DNA of 64,000 nt, taken from Gammaproteobacteria bacterium. GTDB taxonomy: Bacteria > Pseudomonadota > Gammaproteobacteria > S012-40. A model generated the notes under the pieces. The model was not told the DNA's origin. It worked only from the letters and a program-made list of their open reading frames with translations, and made no database searches. A program made the position numbers and the translations under genes. Below, in pieces: positions 41,865 through 50,981 of the stretch (within the stretch, counting starts at the first letter, position 1; each line of letters starts with the position of its first letter). The stretch spans positions 1 to 64,000 of the forward strand of contig WFPC01000018.1 of the NCBI GenBank assembly GCA_015487785.1. Reading direction: 5' to 3'.

Positions 41865-42596
41865 ATGCAAAGAGAAACCCTCGGACATCACATCTCGCGC
41901 CAGTTCAACGAGGAGCTGGAAGATATCCGCAACCGCGTGCTGGCCATGGGAGGGCTGGTGGAGCAGCAGCTCAGGAACGCCATCGACTCCCTGGTGCAGG
42001 ACAACAGCGAACTGGCCGACGACGTCATGACCACCGACTACAAGGTCAATGCACTGGAAGTGTCCATCGACGAGGAATGCGTGCAAATCCTGGCACGACG
42101 CCAGCCGGCCGCTTCCGACCTGCGCCTGATCATCGCCGTGATCAAGACCATCACCGACCTCGAACGCATTGGCGACGAGGCCGAGCGCGTGGCGCAAAAA
42201 GCCCTGCAACTGTCCAAGGTCAGCGGTATCAAGATGCCCAAGTCCTCCCTGCAACATCTGGGCGAGCACGTGCTGCAGATGATGCACGATGCGTTGGATG
42301 CCTTCGCGCGCATGGACGTAGAGACGGCCTACAAGGTCTGGCGCGAGGATCGCAAGGTGGACGACGAATACGAAAGTATCATGCGCCAGTTGATGACCTA
42401 CATGATGGAAGACGCCCGCGCCATTCCCCACATCCTGGAAATCATCTGGGCGGTGCGGGCTCTGGAGCGCATCGGCGACCGCGCCGGCAACATCTGCGAA
42501 TACGTGATCTACCTGGTCAAGGGCAAGGATGTGCGCCATACCACCGCCGAGCAGATGGAACGCGAGGTGATGGGGCATCTGCGCCGCGATGACTGA
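41865..42596 (+). CDS. phoU: Phosphate signalling protein
   Basis: PhoU is a two-repeat three-helix-bundle protein that couples the Pst transporter to PhoR and prevents activation when phosphate is plentiful. The protein shows both E-x3-D-x3-R metal-binding patterns: IAVIKTITDLERIGDEAERVAQKA and LEIIWAVRALERIGDRAGNICEYVIYLVKG. Length 243 aa is normal. Ribosome site GGAGGAG. Last gene of the phosphate regulon; a GC-rich inverted repeat (GGCCGGG-cca-CCCGGCC, 42627-42643) follows but lacks a T-tract. Confidence 0.96.
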   Translation: MQRETLGHHISRQFNEELEDIRNRVLAMGGLVEQQLRNAIDSLVQDNSELADDVMTTDYKVNALEVSIDEECVQILARRQPAASDLRLIIAVIKTITDLERIGDEAERVAQKALQLSKVSGIKMPKSSLQHLGEHVLQMMHDALDAFARMDVETAYKVWREDRKVDDEYESIMRQLMTYMMEDARAIPHILEIIWAVRALERIGDRAGNICEYVIYLVKGKDVRHTTAEQMEREVMGHLRRDD

Positions 42597-42829
42597 TCCG
42601 CCCTCGTCAGCCGTGGCGATGTTCCGGGCCGGGCCACCCGGCCGAATATTTCGCCGGAAGCCGCAAATGCGCTTCCCAGCCTCCTCCATGCCCTGCACGT
42701 AAACTGCCGACAGGCGCTCGGATGTTTCCGGCTGTTCCCGTTTCTGTCCTCTCCCTTCAAGTATTTTCTTCCCGGCCGCTACAGAAAGAGGCCCGTTTTG
42801 GGTCCTTCGGATATACGAGAAATGGTGTG

Positions 42830-45625
42830 ATGAGGCGTGCGGTGATCAGACAGAGGGTGAAGGTCTTTTTGTTAATGGCCTCCTTGGCCGTGCCGGGTAC
42901 CGGTGGGGCGGAAGATATCGCCTCGCTGTATGAAAAGGCCCTGATGGCGGCCAACGAGGGTGAGACGCGCGCGGCCATCATCCATCTTAAGAATGCCCTA
43001 CAGAGCGATGACGGCTATCTTGCCGCACATATTCTGCTGGGACGACTCTATTTGAAGGAAAACCAGCCCGAGCTGGCGGAGCGGGCCTTACAGAAGGCCA
43101 ATCGCCTGGGAGCCGACCGCGCCTTGACGGCGCTACCCCTGGCCCGGGCCTATCTGCAGCAGCGCAAGTACCAGCGCCTGCTGGAGGATTTCAGTGCGCC
43201 CGATTTTCCCGCTACCACGGCGGCGCAATTGCTCATCCTGCAGGGCAAGGCTTTTGTCGAGTTGGACCAGACGCAGAATGCCGTCGAGGCGCTGGAGGAG
43301 GCCACACGGCTGGATCCGCAAGCCGTCGAGGCCTATCTGGGGCTGGCGGAGATCGCCCTGCGTGCGGGCGACTTGCGACAGGCCGCCCGGCAGCTCGCCC
43401 TGGCCAAGGACCTGGCGCCCGCGGATGCCGGCGTGTATTTCGTCGAAGCTTCGTTGCGCCATGCCCAGGGGCAATTGCAAAAGGCCCTGCAGGCCTATAC
43501 CGAAGTGCTCCGGCTGTTGCCCACACATCCCGCGGCGCGACTGGCCCGGGCCGGGCTCTATCTCGACCTGGGTCGACCGCGTCAGGCCCTGGAAGACGTG
43601 CAGGCCCTGCTGGCCGACTATCCCGACGACCCCCGTGCCGCCTATCTGAAAGCGGTGTTGCTGAACCGTCTGGGCGATGCCCGGGCCGCCGCTGCCGCCT
43701 TGCGCGAGGCTGGCGCCGTGATCGACCGCCTGCCCCCCGAGATGTTGCGGCAACACGCGCCCAGCCTGATGCTGGCCGGCCTGGTGAGTTTCAACCTGGG
43801 GGAATATGAAAAGGCTCGCGATCACCTGGGCCGTTATGTAAAGCGATTTCCCCGCAACCCGGCCGCGCGCAAGTTGCTGGGAGCCACCCTGTTGCGTCAG
43901 GGCGATGCGGCTGCCGCCGTGCGCGTGCTGGAGCCCGCCGCACAGAACCTGCCCGATGATGCCCGCCTGCTTGCCCTGCTGGGCGATGCCTACATGGCCC
44001 AGGGGCGTCATGATCTGGCGGCGATGATGTTCGAGCGGGCCTTGCAGCAGCGCGACGATGTGGCCCTGCGGCGCCGGCAGGCGCTCAACGATCTGGCCAG
44101 AAACCGGCCGCAACAGGCCCTGGATCAGTTGATGGATGTATTCCGGCGCAGCGGTCACACCTCCACCGGACTGATGGCTGCCTTGCTGCAGGCCCGGAAC
44201 GGGAATTTCGAGCATGCCCTGAGCCTGGCCCGGCAGTTGGTGCAGGCCTCGCCAGGAGATCCGGTGCTGCAGAATTTCCTGGCTTCCATGCAAATGGCCA
44301 CCGGTCGTGCGCAAGAAGCACGACAGACCCTGCAGGAGCTCGTTGCGCGCCGCCCGTCCTTGCTCGCCGCCCAGATCAATCTCGCCCGCCTCGACAGCGC
44401 CGCCGGTGAGCATGAGGCTGCCCGCATGCGTCTGCGCGAGCTGCTGCGTCGCCAGCCCGGCGCCGTGGTGCTGATGTTGGAGCTGAGTCGTCTGGCCCAG
44501 CGCATGGGAGATGAAGTGCAGGCGCTGCGTTGGGCGGAAAAGGCCCTGGCCGCCGACAGCCGTTCCATTGCCGCCACGCTGCGCCTGGTGGAACTGCACC
44601 TGGCCCGTGAAGCGCTGGATGAAGCCCTGGCTGTGCTCGATACCGCCCAGCAGCGCGCCCCCGACGATGTGCGATTGCGCGATGCGCTTGCCCGGGTGCA
44701 TTTGGTCCGGGGGGAAACGCGCCAGGCCCGCATGATCTTGCGGCGCCTGTCCACCGATGTGGGATACAACGGCAAGTTGCTCTATCGTATCGCGCGCCTG
44801 CAATTGCAGGCGCGCGATCCCCGGCAGGCGATCTGGTCGCTGCAAAAAGCCATCGACGGTGCCCCGGATCTTCTTCCCGCGCATGTGCTGCTTGCCGAAG
44901 TGTTGCTGCAGCGCGGCAACCTGGAACTGGCCGGGGATATTGTCGCAACCTTGGGGCAACGATTTCCGCGCAGTGCCGAGGGGCTCCGTTTGGCAGGCGA
45001 CCTGGCACTGCGCAGGGGAGATGTCGCTGCGGCCATCGAGACCTATGAACAGGCCTTGCAGATACAAGAAAGCAACCTGATCACGGTGCGCCTGGCCGAG
45101 GCCCATCGCTTGGCGGGGCATGGGCCGAAGGCACGCAAGGTGTTGCAGCGATGGCTCGAACGCCATCCCGATGACCTGGTGGCGCGGGAAGCCCTGGCCG
45201 AGCAATATCTGCTCGCTCGTCGTTGGCAAGAAGCGGCCGGCCAGTACGAGGCCGTACTCGAGCTTCAGCCGCGCCATGCCCTGGCGCTGAACAATCTGGC
45301 GGTGATCTATGCTGACAGTGATACCGTGCGGGCGCTGGACTATGCCCGCAAGGCCCATCGATTACTGCCCAAGGCTCCCTTTACCAACGATACCCTGGGC
45401 TGGCTGCTGACACGCAGCGGCAGAGCACAGGAGGGGATTGGTTATCTGCGTGCGGCCAATGCCCGTCAGGCTTCCAATGCCGAGTTCCAATATCATCTGG
45501 CCGTTGCCCTGCATCAACTGGGGCGTATCGAAGAAGCGCGCCAGGAGCTGGACAGGGCGCTGGCGTATGGGCAGGCCTTCGAGGGCCTGGCGCACGCCCG
45601 GGCCTTGCGGGAAAGCCTGCTGTGA
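42830..45625 (+). CDS. prsT: PEP-CTERM system TPR protein (PrsT-like), about 931 aa
   Basis: After a signal peptide (VKVFLLMASLAVPGTGGA) comes ASLYEKALMAANEGETRAAIIHLKNALQSDDGYLAAHILLGRLYLKENQPELAERALQKA, then some twenty tetratricopeptide-type repeats to the end. This start and size match the PrsT TPR proteins of exosortase/PEP-CTERM systems, thought to act in surface protein or exopolysaccharide export. The track start (42722) adds 36 residues with no signal character and is rejected; a GTG lies one codon before ATG 42830. A PEP-CTERM target gene follows 144 bases downstream, supporting the call. No exosortase gene lies within the window. Confidence 0.83.
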   Translation: MRRAVIRQRVKVFLLMASLAVPGTGGAEDIASLYEKALMAANEGETRAAIIHLKNALQSDDGYLAAHILLGRLYLKENQPELAERALQKANRLGADRALTALPLARAYLQQRKYQRLLEDFSAPDFPATTAAQLLILQGKAFVELDQTQNAVEALEEATRLDPQAVEAYLGLAEIALRAGDLRQAARQLALAKDLAPADAGVYFVEASLRHAQGQLQKALQAYTEVLRLLPTHPAARLARAGLYLDLGRPRQALEDVQALLADYPDDPRAAYLKAVLLNRLGDARAAAAALREAGAVIDRLPPEMLRQHAPSLMLAGLVSFNLGEYEKARDHLGRYVKRFPRNPAARKLLGATLLRQGDAAAAVRVLEPAAQNLPDDARLLALLGDAYMAQGRHDLAAMMFERALQQRDDVALRRRQALNDLARNRPQQALDQLMDVFRRSGHTSTGLMAALLQARNGNFEHALSLARQLVQASPGDPVLQNFLASMQMATGRAQEARQTLQELVARRPSLLAAQINLARLDSAAGEHEAARMRLRELLRRQPGAVVLMLELSRLAQRMGDEVQALRWAEKALAADSRSIAATLRLVELHLAREALDEALAVLDTAQQRAPDDVRLRDALARVHLVRGETRQARMILRRLSTDVGYNGKLLYRIARLQLQARDPRQAIWSLQKAIDGAPDLLPAHVLLAEVLLQRGNLELAGDIVATLGQRFPRSAEGLRLAGDLALRRGDVAAAIETYEQALQIQESNLITVRLAEAHRLAGHGPKARKVLQRWLERHPDDLVAREALAEQYLLARRWQEAAGQYEAVLELQPRHALALNNLAVIYADSDTVRALDYARKAHRLLPKAPFTNDTLGWLLTRSGRAQEGIGYLRAANARQASNAEFQYHLAVALHQLGRIEEARQELDRALAYGQAFEGLAHARALRESLL

Positions 45626-45714
45626 GGTGTGAATGTGTCGAAACCGTTTACATGTTCGCCGGGCAGGTTTTGGCAAGGATTGATAACTCACTGAGTTGAA
45701 AGAAGAAAATATTT

Positions 45715-45729
45715 TGGCCCCTTATTTGC
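45715..45729 (+). promoter_or_regulatory. Sigma54 (-24/-12) promoter of the PEP-CTERM gene
   Basis: TGGCCCCTTATTTGC keeps the invariant GG-N10-GC and most of TGGCAC-N5-TTGC. It predicts transcription from about 45741, 29 bases before the ATG. PEP-CTERM genes in several proteobacteria are under a sigma54 activator (PrsR), which agrees. Confidence 0.65.
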
Positions 45730-45769
45730 CTTATTATTTTAAGGTATTGAAAAGCACCGAGGACGTCCC

Positions 45770-46618
45770 ATGAAATATTTTGCCCCTTTCCTATTGGTTC
45801 TTGGCCTGCTCGTTTCGTTGCCACAGGCCCAGGCTTCCCTGGCCACCAGTTGGACCCTGACCAATGGGAGTTGCAGCGGTTGTGGCAGCTACGGCAATGT
45901 GCGCAGCTTTGGCGCATCCACGGTAGACGGGGGTGATGTGGCCGCCAGCGCATGGGCCGACACCGGCACCGGCAATACCCTGGAGACCGCTGAGCTCAAG
46001 AGCTGGAGCGGTGGTCTGGGCATTACCAATCGTTCGGGCGCGGACGGCGGCTATCCCAACCATGCCATAGACAACCGCGACAATTACGATGCCGTGTTGT
46101 TCAGCTTTGACAAGACCGTGAGCCTGGACGAGATCGTGATCGGCTGGTGGAAGGACGCCGATCTCAGTGTGCTGGCCTATACCGGTAGTGGAACGCCCGA
46201 TCTGGCCGGACAGACCTATGCCGCTCTCGACGATGCCCAGAACGGCAGCATGGGTGGTTGGGAGTTGGTGGGCAATTACTTCGATCCCCAGGACAGCAGC
46301 GAGCCCGGTGATGGCAAGTTGCACTACAACATCAACAGTGGCGGGATCAGTTCCAGTTATTGGCTGGTGAGCGCGCTCAACCCGGCCTTCAACACACCGG
46401 GCTGCAGCAGCCGCGCCATCGACTGCGCACCCGGCAATTACCTGGGCAACGACTATTTCAAGCTCTATGCCCTGGCGGGGACGGTCACCACATCGTCCGG
46501 CGGCGGTGGCAACAACACGGTGCCGGCGCCCGCGTCGTTGTTGTTGCTGGCCTTGGGCCTGCCCTTGCTGCGCCTGTCGTGGCGGGGTATTGCGCGGCAT
46601 GCAGGGGTGCCGGCCTGA
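45770..46618 (+). CDS. PEP-CTERM sorting-domain surface protein, 282 aa
   Basis: A signal peptide (MKYFAPFLLVLGLLVSLPQAQA), a secreted domain rich in Gly, Ser, Asp and Trp (GVGNVRSFGASTVDGG-like start, WWKDADLSVLAYTGSG, YLGNDYFKLYALAG), and a C-terminal sorting signal: NTVPAPASLLLLALGLPLLRLSWRGIARH, i.e. the Pro-Ala-Pro variant of VPEP motif, a helix, and basic residues. Exosortase should cut near the motif. A possible metal or lectin role is not evident; the N-terminal Cys pair CSGCG could form a disulfide. It follows prsT and has its own sigma54-type promoter. Confidence 0.85.
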   Translation: MKYFAPFLLVLGLLVSLPQAQASLATSWTLTNGSCSGCGSYGNVRSFGASTVDGGDVAASAWADTGTGNTLETAELKSWSGGLGITNRSGADGGYPNHAIDNRDNYDAVLFSFDKTVSLDEIVIGWWKDADLSVLAYTGSGTPDLAGQTYAALDDAQNGSMGGWELVGNYFDPQDSSEPGDGKLHYNINSGGISSSYWLVSALNPAFNTPGCSSRAIDCAPGNYLGNDYFKLYALAGTVTTSSGGGGNNTVPAPASLLLLALGLPLLRLSWRGIARHAGVPA

Positions 46619-46640
46619 GCCAGAGGTTCCTGAAGGCTTT

Positions 46641-47918
46641 TCAGTCTAGCGCGCGAAGCACGCGGCAGCGGGCTATGCGGCGTTCGATCTCCGTTTCCAC
46701 CAGGCGATAACTCGCGCTGTCGAGGTCACGGTAGCGCCGCTTGAACTCCAGTTCCATGATACCTTCGGGCAAGTGATCGATGGGCGGCATGATGTCCGCC
46801 TCGCTGTCTGCCCGCAACATGCGGCGTTGCAATTCGCGGGCGGAACGCGGCGAGCCCACTGCCAGTTCCGCCAAGCGCACGCCGGCGCGATCAGCCAGCA
46901 GGTCGGCAAAACTGAAACCGCTGCCCCCGCGGGAATCATCCAGCTCCTTGAACAGGCCCATGGCATCGGCCAGCCCGCCGCCGGCGGAAACCGTGATTGC
47001 CGCCGAAACCATGAAGTGTTGCATCAAGTCGTAACGTTCGCGCAGGGTTACCCGTAGCCAGCGCGGGCGCTTGAGTGCGCTGCGCATTTCCTGCGGCAGC
47101 AGCCGGCGAATGTCGCTACCCGAGAGATAGATGGCGAAGGCCAGCAACAGGGCGCGGTTTTCCGACTGCGCATCGTTGCCCTGATGACTGCGTTCGGCGG
47201 CCAGTTGGAACAAGGGTTGCAGCAAGCGGAACAGACTCACCGGCCGGCGGGGATCCATGGGATAGGTGACGGCGGCCAGGCGGTTGGTGTAGGCGATCAG
47301 GCGATCCTTGTCGCGCTGGCTGAAAAGCCACTTGCCGCTCTCGGCGCGCAGTTCGCCCAGCAGGCCGGGCTGCCAGCGATAGGCCAGGGAGATCCGGTCG
47401 GCCTCGAAGTGGTAGTCTTCCACCGCCTTGACCAGTTCACCATAGGGCTTGAGCTGGCGCTGCAAGATCCCATGGGCCAGCTCCATCAGCCACTGGGCCA
47501 GGCCGCTGGGCAGTTGCAGGCGGCCCATAGCCAGGCGGCGCAGGGACAACTGGCGGCCTTCCTGGCTCAGCAACAGCGTCATGTTGAGATAACGGGGCAG
47601 CCCGGCCAGGGGAAGTTCCAGCGACATTTCCAGGGTCAGTGTCTGCGCGCCCAGACGGGCATGGGCGGCGAGCGCGGGATAGCGGTCGAACAGATAGTTC
47701 AGCAGCAGATTGACGTCGCGCTCGGTCAGCGTCATCCGTTGCTGTTGTCCCTGTTGCAGGCGGCGTGGATTGTTCTGCTGGATCAGGGACTTGATGCGGT
47801 CCACGTCCTGTAGCGACAAACGGTGCTCGGCGCGGACGCGGGGTTCGTTTTCCAGCGCCAGAAAAAGCGCTGCCGCGGCGAGCAGCAACAGGCCGGTCAG
47901 TAACAGGAATAATCTCAT
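46641..47918 (-). CDS. Membrane-anchored protein of unknown function, 425 aa
   Basis: A signal anchor (MRLFLLLTGLLLLAAAALFLAL) precedes about 400 soluble, helical residues, presumably periplasmic. Recognisable stretches are MTLTERDVNLLLNYLFDRYPALAAHARLGAQTLTLEMSLELPL (like LEA/Tic-type lipid-binding beta start), and later SAAITVSAGGGLADAMGLFKELDDSRGGSGFSFADLLADRAGVRLAELAVGS, which resembles a conserved hypothetical family of gammaproteobacteria with His/Asp residues absent from a peptidase role. I cannot name the family. It converges with the PEP-CTERM gene (22-bp gap) and diverges from the TraB/GumN gene (86 bp). Confidence 0.7.
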   Translation of the reverse strand: MRLFLLLTGLLLLAAAALFLALENEPRVRAEHRLSLQDVDRIKSLIQQNNPRRLQQGQQQRMTLTERDVNLLLNYLFDRYPALAAHARLGAQTLTLEMSLELPLAGLPRYLNMTLLLSQEGRQLSLRRLAMGRLQLPSGLAQWLMELAHGILQRQLKPYGELVKAVEDYHFEADRISLAYRWQPGLLGELRAESGKWLFSQRDKDRLIAYTNRLAAVTYPMDPRRPVSLFRLLQPLFQLAAERSHQGNDAQSENRALLLAFAIYLSGSDIRRLLPQEMRSALKRPRWLRVTLRERYDLMQHFMVSAAITVSAGGGLADAMGLFKELDDSRGGSGFSFADLLADRAGVRLAELAVGSPRSARELQRRMLRADSEADIMPPIDHLPEGIMELEFKRRYRDLDSASYRLVETEIERRIARCRVLRALD

Positions 47919-48004
47919 GGCGGCCCGTTCCCCTTGTGGTACTGTACCCGCGCCGCACCCTCGCCTACCATAGTCGCTGACCCATCAGCCGAGAAAACAC
48001 ACCC

Positions 48005-48919
48005 ATGAGTGTTCCGCGTCTTTTCCTGTATCTCGTTGTCATTGCCTGCCTGGTCACCACTGGAGCCTGCGCGCTGCAACCTGTCGAAGGGGCACGCGCC
48101 CTCGCGCCCCAGCGGGGGCTGTTGTGGAAGATCGAGAAAGCAGGAATCGCGCCCGCTTATCTGCTTGCCACCATACATCTGGAAGATCCGCGTGTCACCC
48201 GCTTGCCGGAGTCGGTGGCGCGGGCGCTGGGACACAGCGATGCCCTGGTGCTGGAAGTGGATCTGGGCCCGGACTCACGCCAGCTCGCCAGTCGCGCGAT
48301 GTTTTTCAACGATGGCCGCAGCCTGCCCCAAGTGGTGGGCGAAAGCCTGTTTCGACAGTCGCTGGCGGCCCTGCGGGCACGGGGTTTCCAGCCCGACCAT
48401 GTACGTCTTATGAAACCCTGGGCGGTATTCTCCATCCTGAGCATGCCCCAGGCCGAGACCGGCCAGTTCCTCGATGCCGTGCTCTACCAGCGTGCCACCC
48501 AGCGTGGCCTGCCGGTGTATGCGCTGGAACGGATGAGTGAACAGATCGCGGTTTTCGAGGGCTTGAGCGTGCAGGACCAAATCGTGTTGCTGCGCGACAC
48601 CCTGGCCAACAAGGACGCAGTGCCGCGCTTCATCGACGAAACCCTGCAGGTGTATCTGCGCGGCGATTTGTCGGCGCTGCTGGCATTGAACGAACGCTAC
48701 ATGGAATTCACCGAACCGGCGGTGGCGACGCGGGTGAGCCGGCGTCTGCTCGACGATCGCAACCGGCGCATGCTGGTGCGCCTGGAGTCGCTGCTGCAAC
48801 GCGGACAGCGCCTGTTCATTGCCGTGGGCGCGCTGCATCTGCCGGGGGAGACAGGGCTGTTGCAGGGCCTGCGGCAGCGGGGTTACCGGCTCAGCGCCGT
48901 CTATCCGGCAGCCTCGTGA
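48005..48919 (+). CDS. TraB/GumN (TIKI-type) family protein, 304 aa
   Basis: A signal peptide with a possible lipobox (CLVTTGAC, Cys22) is followed by the two family GxxH-like motifs: LLWKIEKAGIAPAYLLATIHLEDPRVTRLPESV near the start and LFIAVGALHLPGETGLLQGLRQRGYRLSAVYP at the end. The middle is helical with FLDAVLYQRATQRGLPVYALERMSEQIAVFEGL, the family's ExxxEQ segment. TIKI relatives are divalent-metal-dependent proteases; bacterial functions are little known. ATG 48005 gives a full-length family member. It converges end to end with the 74-aa gene. Confidence 0.85.
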   Translation: MSVPRLFLYLVVIACLVTTGACALQPVEGARALAPQRGLLWKIEKAGIAPAYLLATIHLEDPRVTRLPESVARALGHSDALVLEVDLGPDSRQLASRAMFFNDGRSLPQVVGESLFRQSLAALRARGFQPDHVRLMKPWAVFSILSMPQAETGQFLDAVLYQRATQRGLPVYALERMSEQIAVFEGLSVQDQIVLLRDTLANKDAVPRFIDETLQVYLRGDLSALLALNERYMEFTEPAVATRVSRRLLDDRNRRMLVRLESLLQRGQRLFIAVGALHLPGETGLLQGLRQRGYRLSAVYPAAS

Positions 48920-49144
48920 TCAGGCCAGCACATCGACGATGCGGCCCTTGCCATCGGTGCTCTGGGCCTTGGTTTCCATGGCATTGTTCATCACCCGCAT
49001 GGTGGCATCGCTGGATTTCTGGTTCACCGTCTGGATCACTTGCAGAGTCTTGTCGGCATTGCTTTGCTGGATTTTACCAATACGGGTCACCATCTGGTTG
49101 ATTTGCTGGGCATTGCTGAAGCCTGCTGAAATACCGATGTCCAT
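48920..49144 (-). CDS. Small helical soluble protein, 74 aa
   Basis: The sequence starts MDIGISAGFSNAQQINQMVTRIGKIQQ and is amphipathic with many Asn, Gln and Thr and no Cys or membrane helix. GAGGTGGAAG precedes the ATG. It recalls small putative motility-associated proteins (YjfB-like, starting MDI and with helical Q/N/K-rich bodies), but the similarity is weak. It lies 103 bp downstream of a GGDEF-domain gene on the same strand. Its stop abuts the TraB/GumN stop. Confidence 0.6.
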   Translation of the reverse strand: MDIGISAGFSNAQQINQMVTRIGKIQQSNADKTLQVIQTVNQKSSDATMRVMNNAMETKAQSTDGKGRIVDVLA

Positions 49145-49247
49145 CTTCCACCTCGATGTCGTTGGCGCTCGTGTATGTCAGCGGCCGCGCCGGCCGTATT
49201 TGTACGCTGAAAACGCCGGAATGCCAACCAGCTCACGGAAATGACCG

Positions 49248-50546
49248 TCAACCGGCCTGGTGTTGGTCGTCGCCGAGCGGGCCTTGCTTGGCCAGTTCCA
49301 GAGCGTACTCGGTTTGGGCGAACAGGGCGGTTTCGGTGTCGCCATCGTCGGGGTAGGTGGCGACACCCACGCACACGCTGATGTGCAGGGTCTTGCCGTC
49401 ACCGATGTTGAGGGGATTGTTGGCAATGTGTTCCTGCAGGCGCCGGGCCGCTCGTGTGGCGCCCTCGTGACCGGTTTCCGACAGGATCACGGCAAAGGAA
49501 TCGCCATCGTAGCGCGCCGCGGTGTCGGTGGGACGGATGTTGTTCTTGATCTGCATGGCCACCGAGCACAGCACCGAGTCGCCCACCAGCCGGCCATAGG
49601 TTTCGTTGACCGAGCGGAAGTCGTCGATATCGAGGAACAACAGCGAGAACGGGCGTTGGTAGCGCTTGGAACGCTTGACTTCCAGCCCCACCATGTCGTG
49701 GAACTGGGGACGGTCGTAGAGGCCGGTGAGACTGTCGTAGATGGACATGTAGTCCAGTTCGGTCTGAATGTTCTGGAAGCGTTCGGCCATGGCATTGAAG
49801 GCCGAGGCCAGGTGGCCTAGTTCGTCGTTGGTGTCCAGGGTGATACGTGAACTCAGGTCGCCCTGGCCGAAGCGCTCCACGCTGCGTTCCAGGCGTTGAA
49901 TGGGCGAGACCACCGAACGGAACAGCAAGAGTGCGCCCAAGAAGGCGAACGCCAGTCCCATCACGATGACCAGCAGGGCCATGATGAGTGCTTGCCACTT
50001 GACACCCTGGATTTCCAGCCGCTGGCGCTGTACATTGTTCAGCGCCAGCGATTCCAGCTCTTCCAGGATATAGATGGTACGATCCAGCTCACGGCCCACC
50101 TGCAACATGAAGCGTTCGCGACCGCTCTTGCCCAGGGACTTGCCCTGTTCGAACAGCCGGCCCACCAGTACCTGCAGATTGATCCAGCCGTGCTTGGCGG
50201 TGGTCAGTAATTCCTGCTCCCGTTCCGATAGCTGATCGCTGGCAAAACCCGCGTCGAAGGCCAGGCCGATCTCGATGTTGAGGCTTTCGATACGACTGCG
50301 GGTGGATTCCTCCATGCGCACCGCGTATTGTTGCAAGGGGGTTTTCATCTTGTGGAACAGCTTCTGGATGTCGGTGATGAACAACAGACGATCCAGTGGC
50401 TCGGATACCGCTTCTTCCAGGGTGCCCACGGCACCACGAATGGTGATGAACGAGCCGGCCACCAGCAGGCTCAGCGGCAGCAACATCACCAGGATGCCGA
50501 GAATCAGGCGTGATTTGAGGCTGGAAGCTTTATCTAAAAAAAACAA
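49248..50546 (-). CDS. HAMP-GGDEF membrane protein with degenerate active site
   Basis: Two helices (about residues 13-37 and 186-210) border a periplasmic sensor region of about 145 helical residues (TDIQKLFHKMKTPLQQYAVRMEESTRSR). A HAMP domain follows (RSVVSPIQRLERSVERFGQGDLSSRITLDTNDELGHLASAFNAM), then a GGDEF domain (IYDSLTGLYDRPQFHDMV ... FLDIDDFRSVNETYGRLVGDSVL). The GGDEF signature reads ARYDGDSFAVIL, i.e. DGDSF, so the catalytic Glu and first Gly are lost. It may act as a GTP or c-di-GMP sensor rather than a cyclase. The downstream 74-aa gene may be co-transcribed. Confidence 0.88.
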   Translation of the reverse strand: MFFLDKASSLKSRLILGILVMLLPLSLLVAGSFITIRGAVGTLEEAVSEPLDRLLFITDIQKLFHKMKTPLQQYAVRMEESTRSRIESLNIEIGLAFDAGFASDQLSEREQELLTTAKHGWINLQVLVGRLFEQGKSLGKSGRERFMLQVGRELDRTIYILEELESLALNNVQRQRLEIQGVKWQALIMALLVIVMGLAFAFLGALLLFRSVVSPIQRLERSVERFGQGDLSSRITLDTNDELGHLASAFNAMAERFQNIQTELDYMSIYDSLTGLYDRPQFHDMVGLEVKRSKRYQRPFSLLFLDIDDFRSVNETYGRLVGDSVLCSVAMQIKNNIRPTDTAARYDGDSFAVILSETGHEGATRAARRLQEHIANNPLNIGDGKTLHISVCVGVATYPDDGDTETALFAQTEYALELAKQGPLGDDQHQAG

Positions 50547-50981
50547 TCGGCTATCTCCTGCCGGACAAGGTTTCTCAGCGGCTGACCCTGTTCCATGGCC
50601 AATGACCCGCGCATCCTCACAGGCGGCGGCGCGATTGCCGTCCGGCCTATCCGGTATATCGGACCCCGCGGCAGGCTCTTTATTTTTTGCCTTTTCTCAA
50701 AGAGCTGGATAGCGCGTGCGGGATCCCTCCCTGGTGGAACGCGGACACCCGCATAAAAGCTCCATCTATTTTACATCTTGTGACCGCCTACTATCTCATG
50801 AAAACCCTACTTGGGTAAATAAAACCCATGGGAAAACGGGCGCAGAGAGGGCTTCTTAAGAAAATCGCATTTATTTCAATGTGATGTGATGGTCTTTTGT
50901 TGGTGGACAGATTCGGGAGGCATTTGGCCATCGCACCAATAGGGGATACCATAGGCCGTGATTCACTCCTGGGGGTCGTCG
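50547..50981. other. 435-bp intergenic region without recognised gene
   Basis: It separates the GGDEF gene from the divergent protease gene. I see an inverted repeat GCTCTTT...AAAGAGC (50675-50705) and AT-rich stretches near 50800-50880 that could hold promoters. No ORF with a ribosome site, and no match to a c-di-GMP riboswitch core, was found. Confidence 0.4.

Noticed and set aside
50547-50760. c-di-GMP riboswitch upstream of the GGDEF gene
   Set aside because: The GGACGCAAAGCC-type core is not found on either strand.
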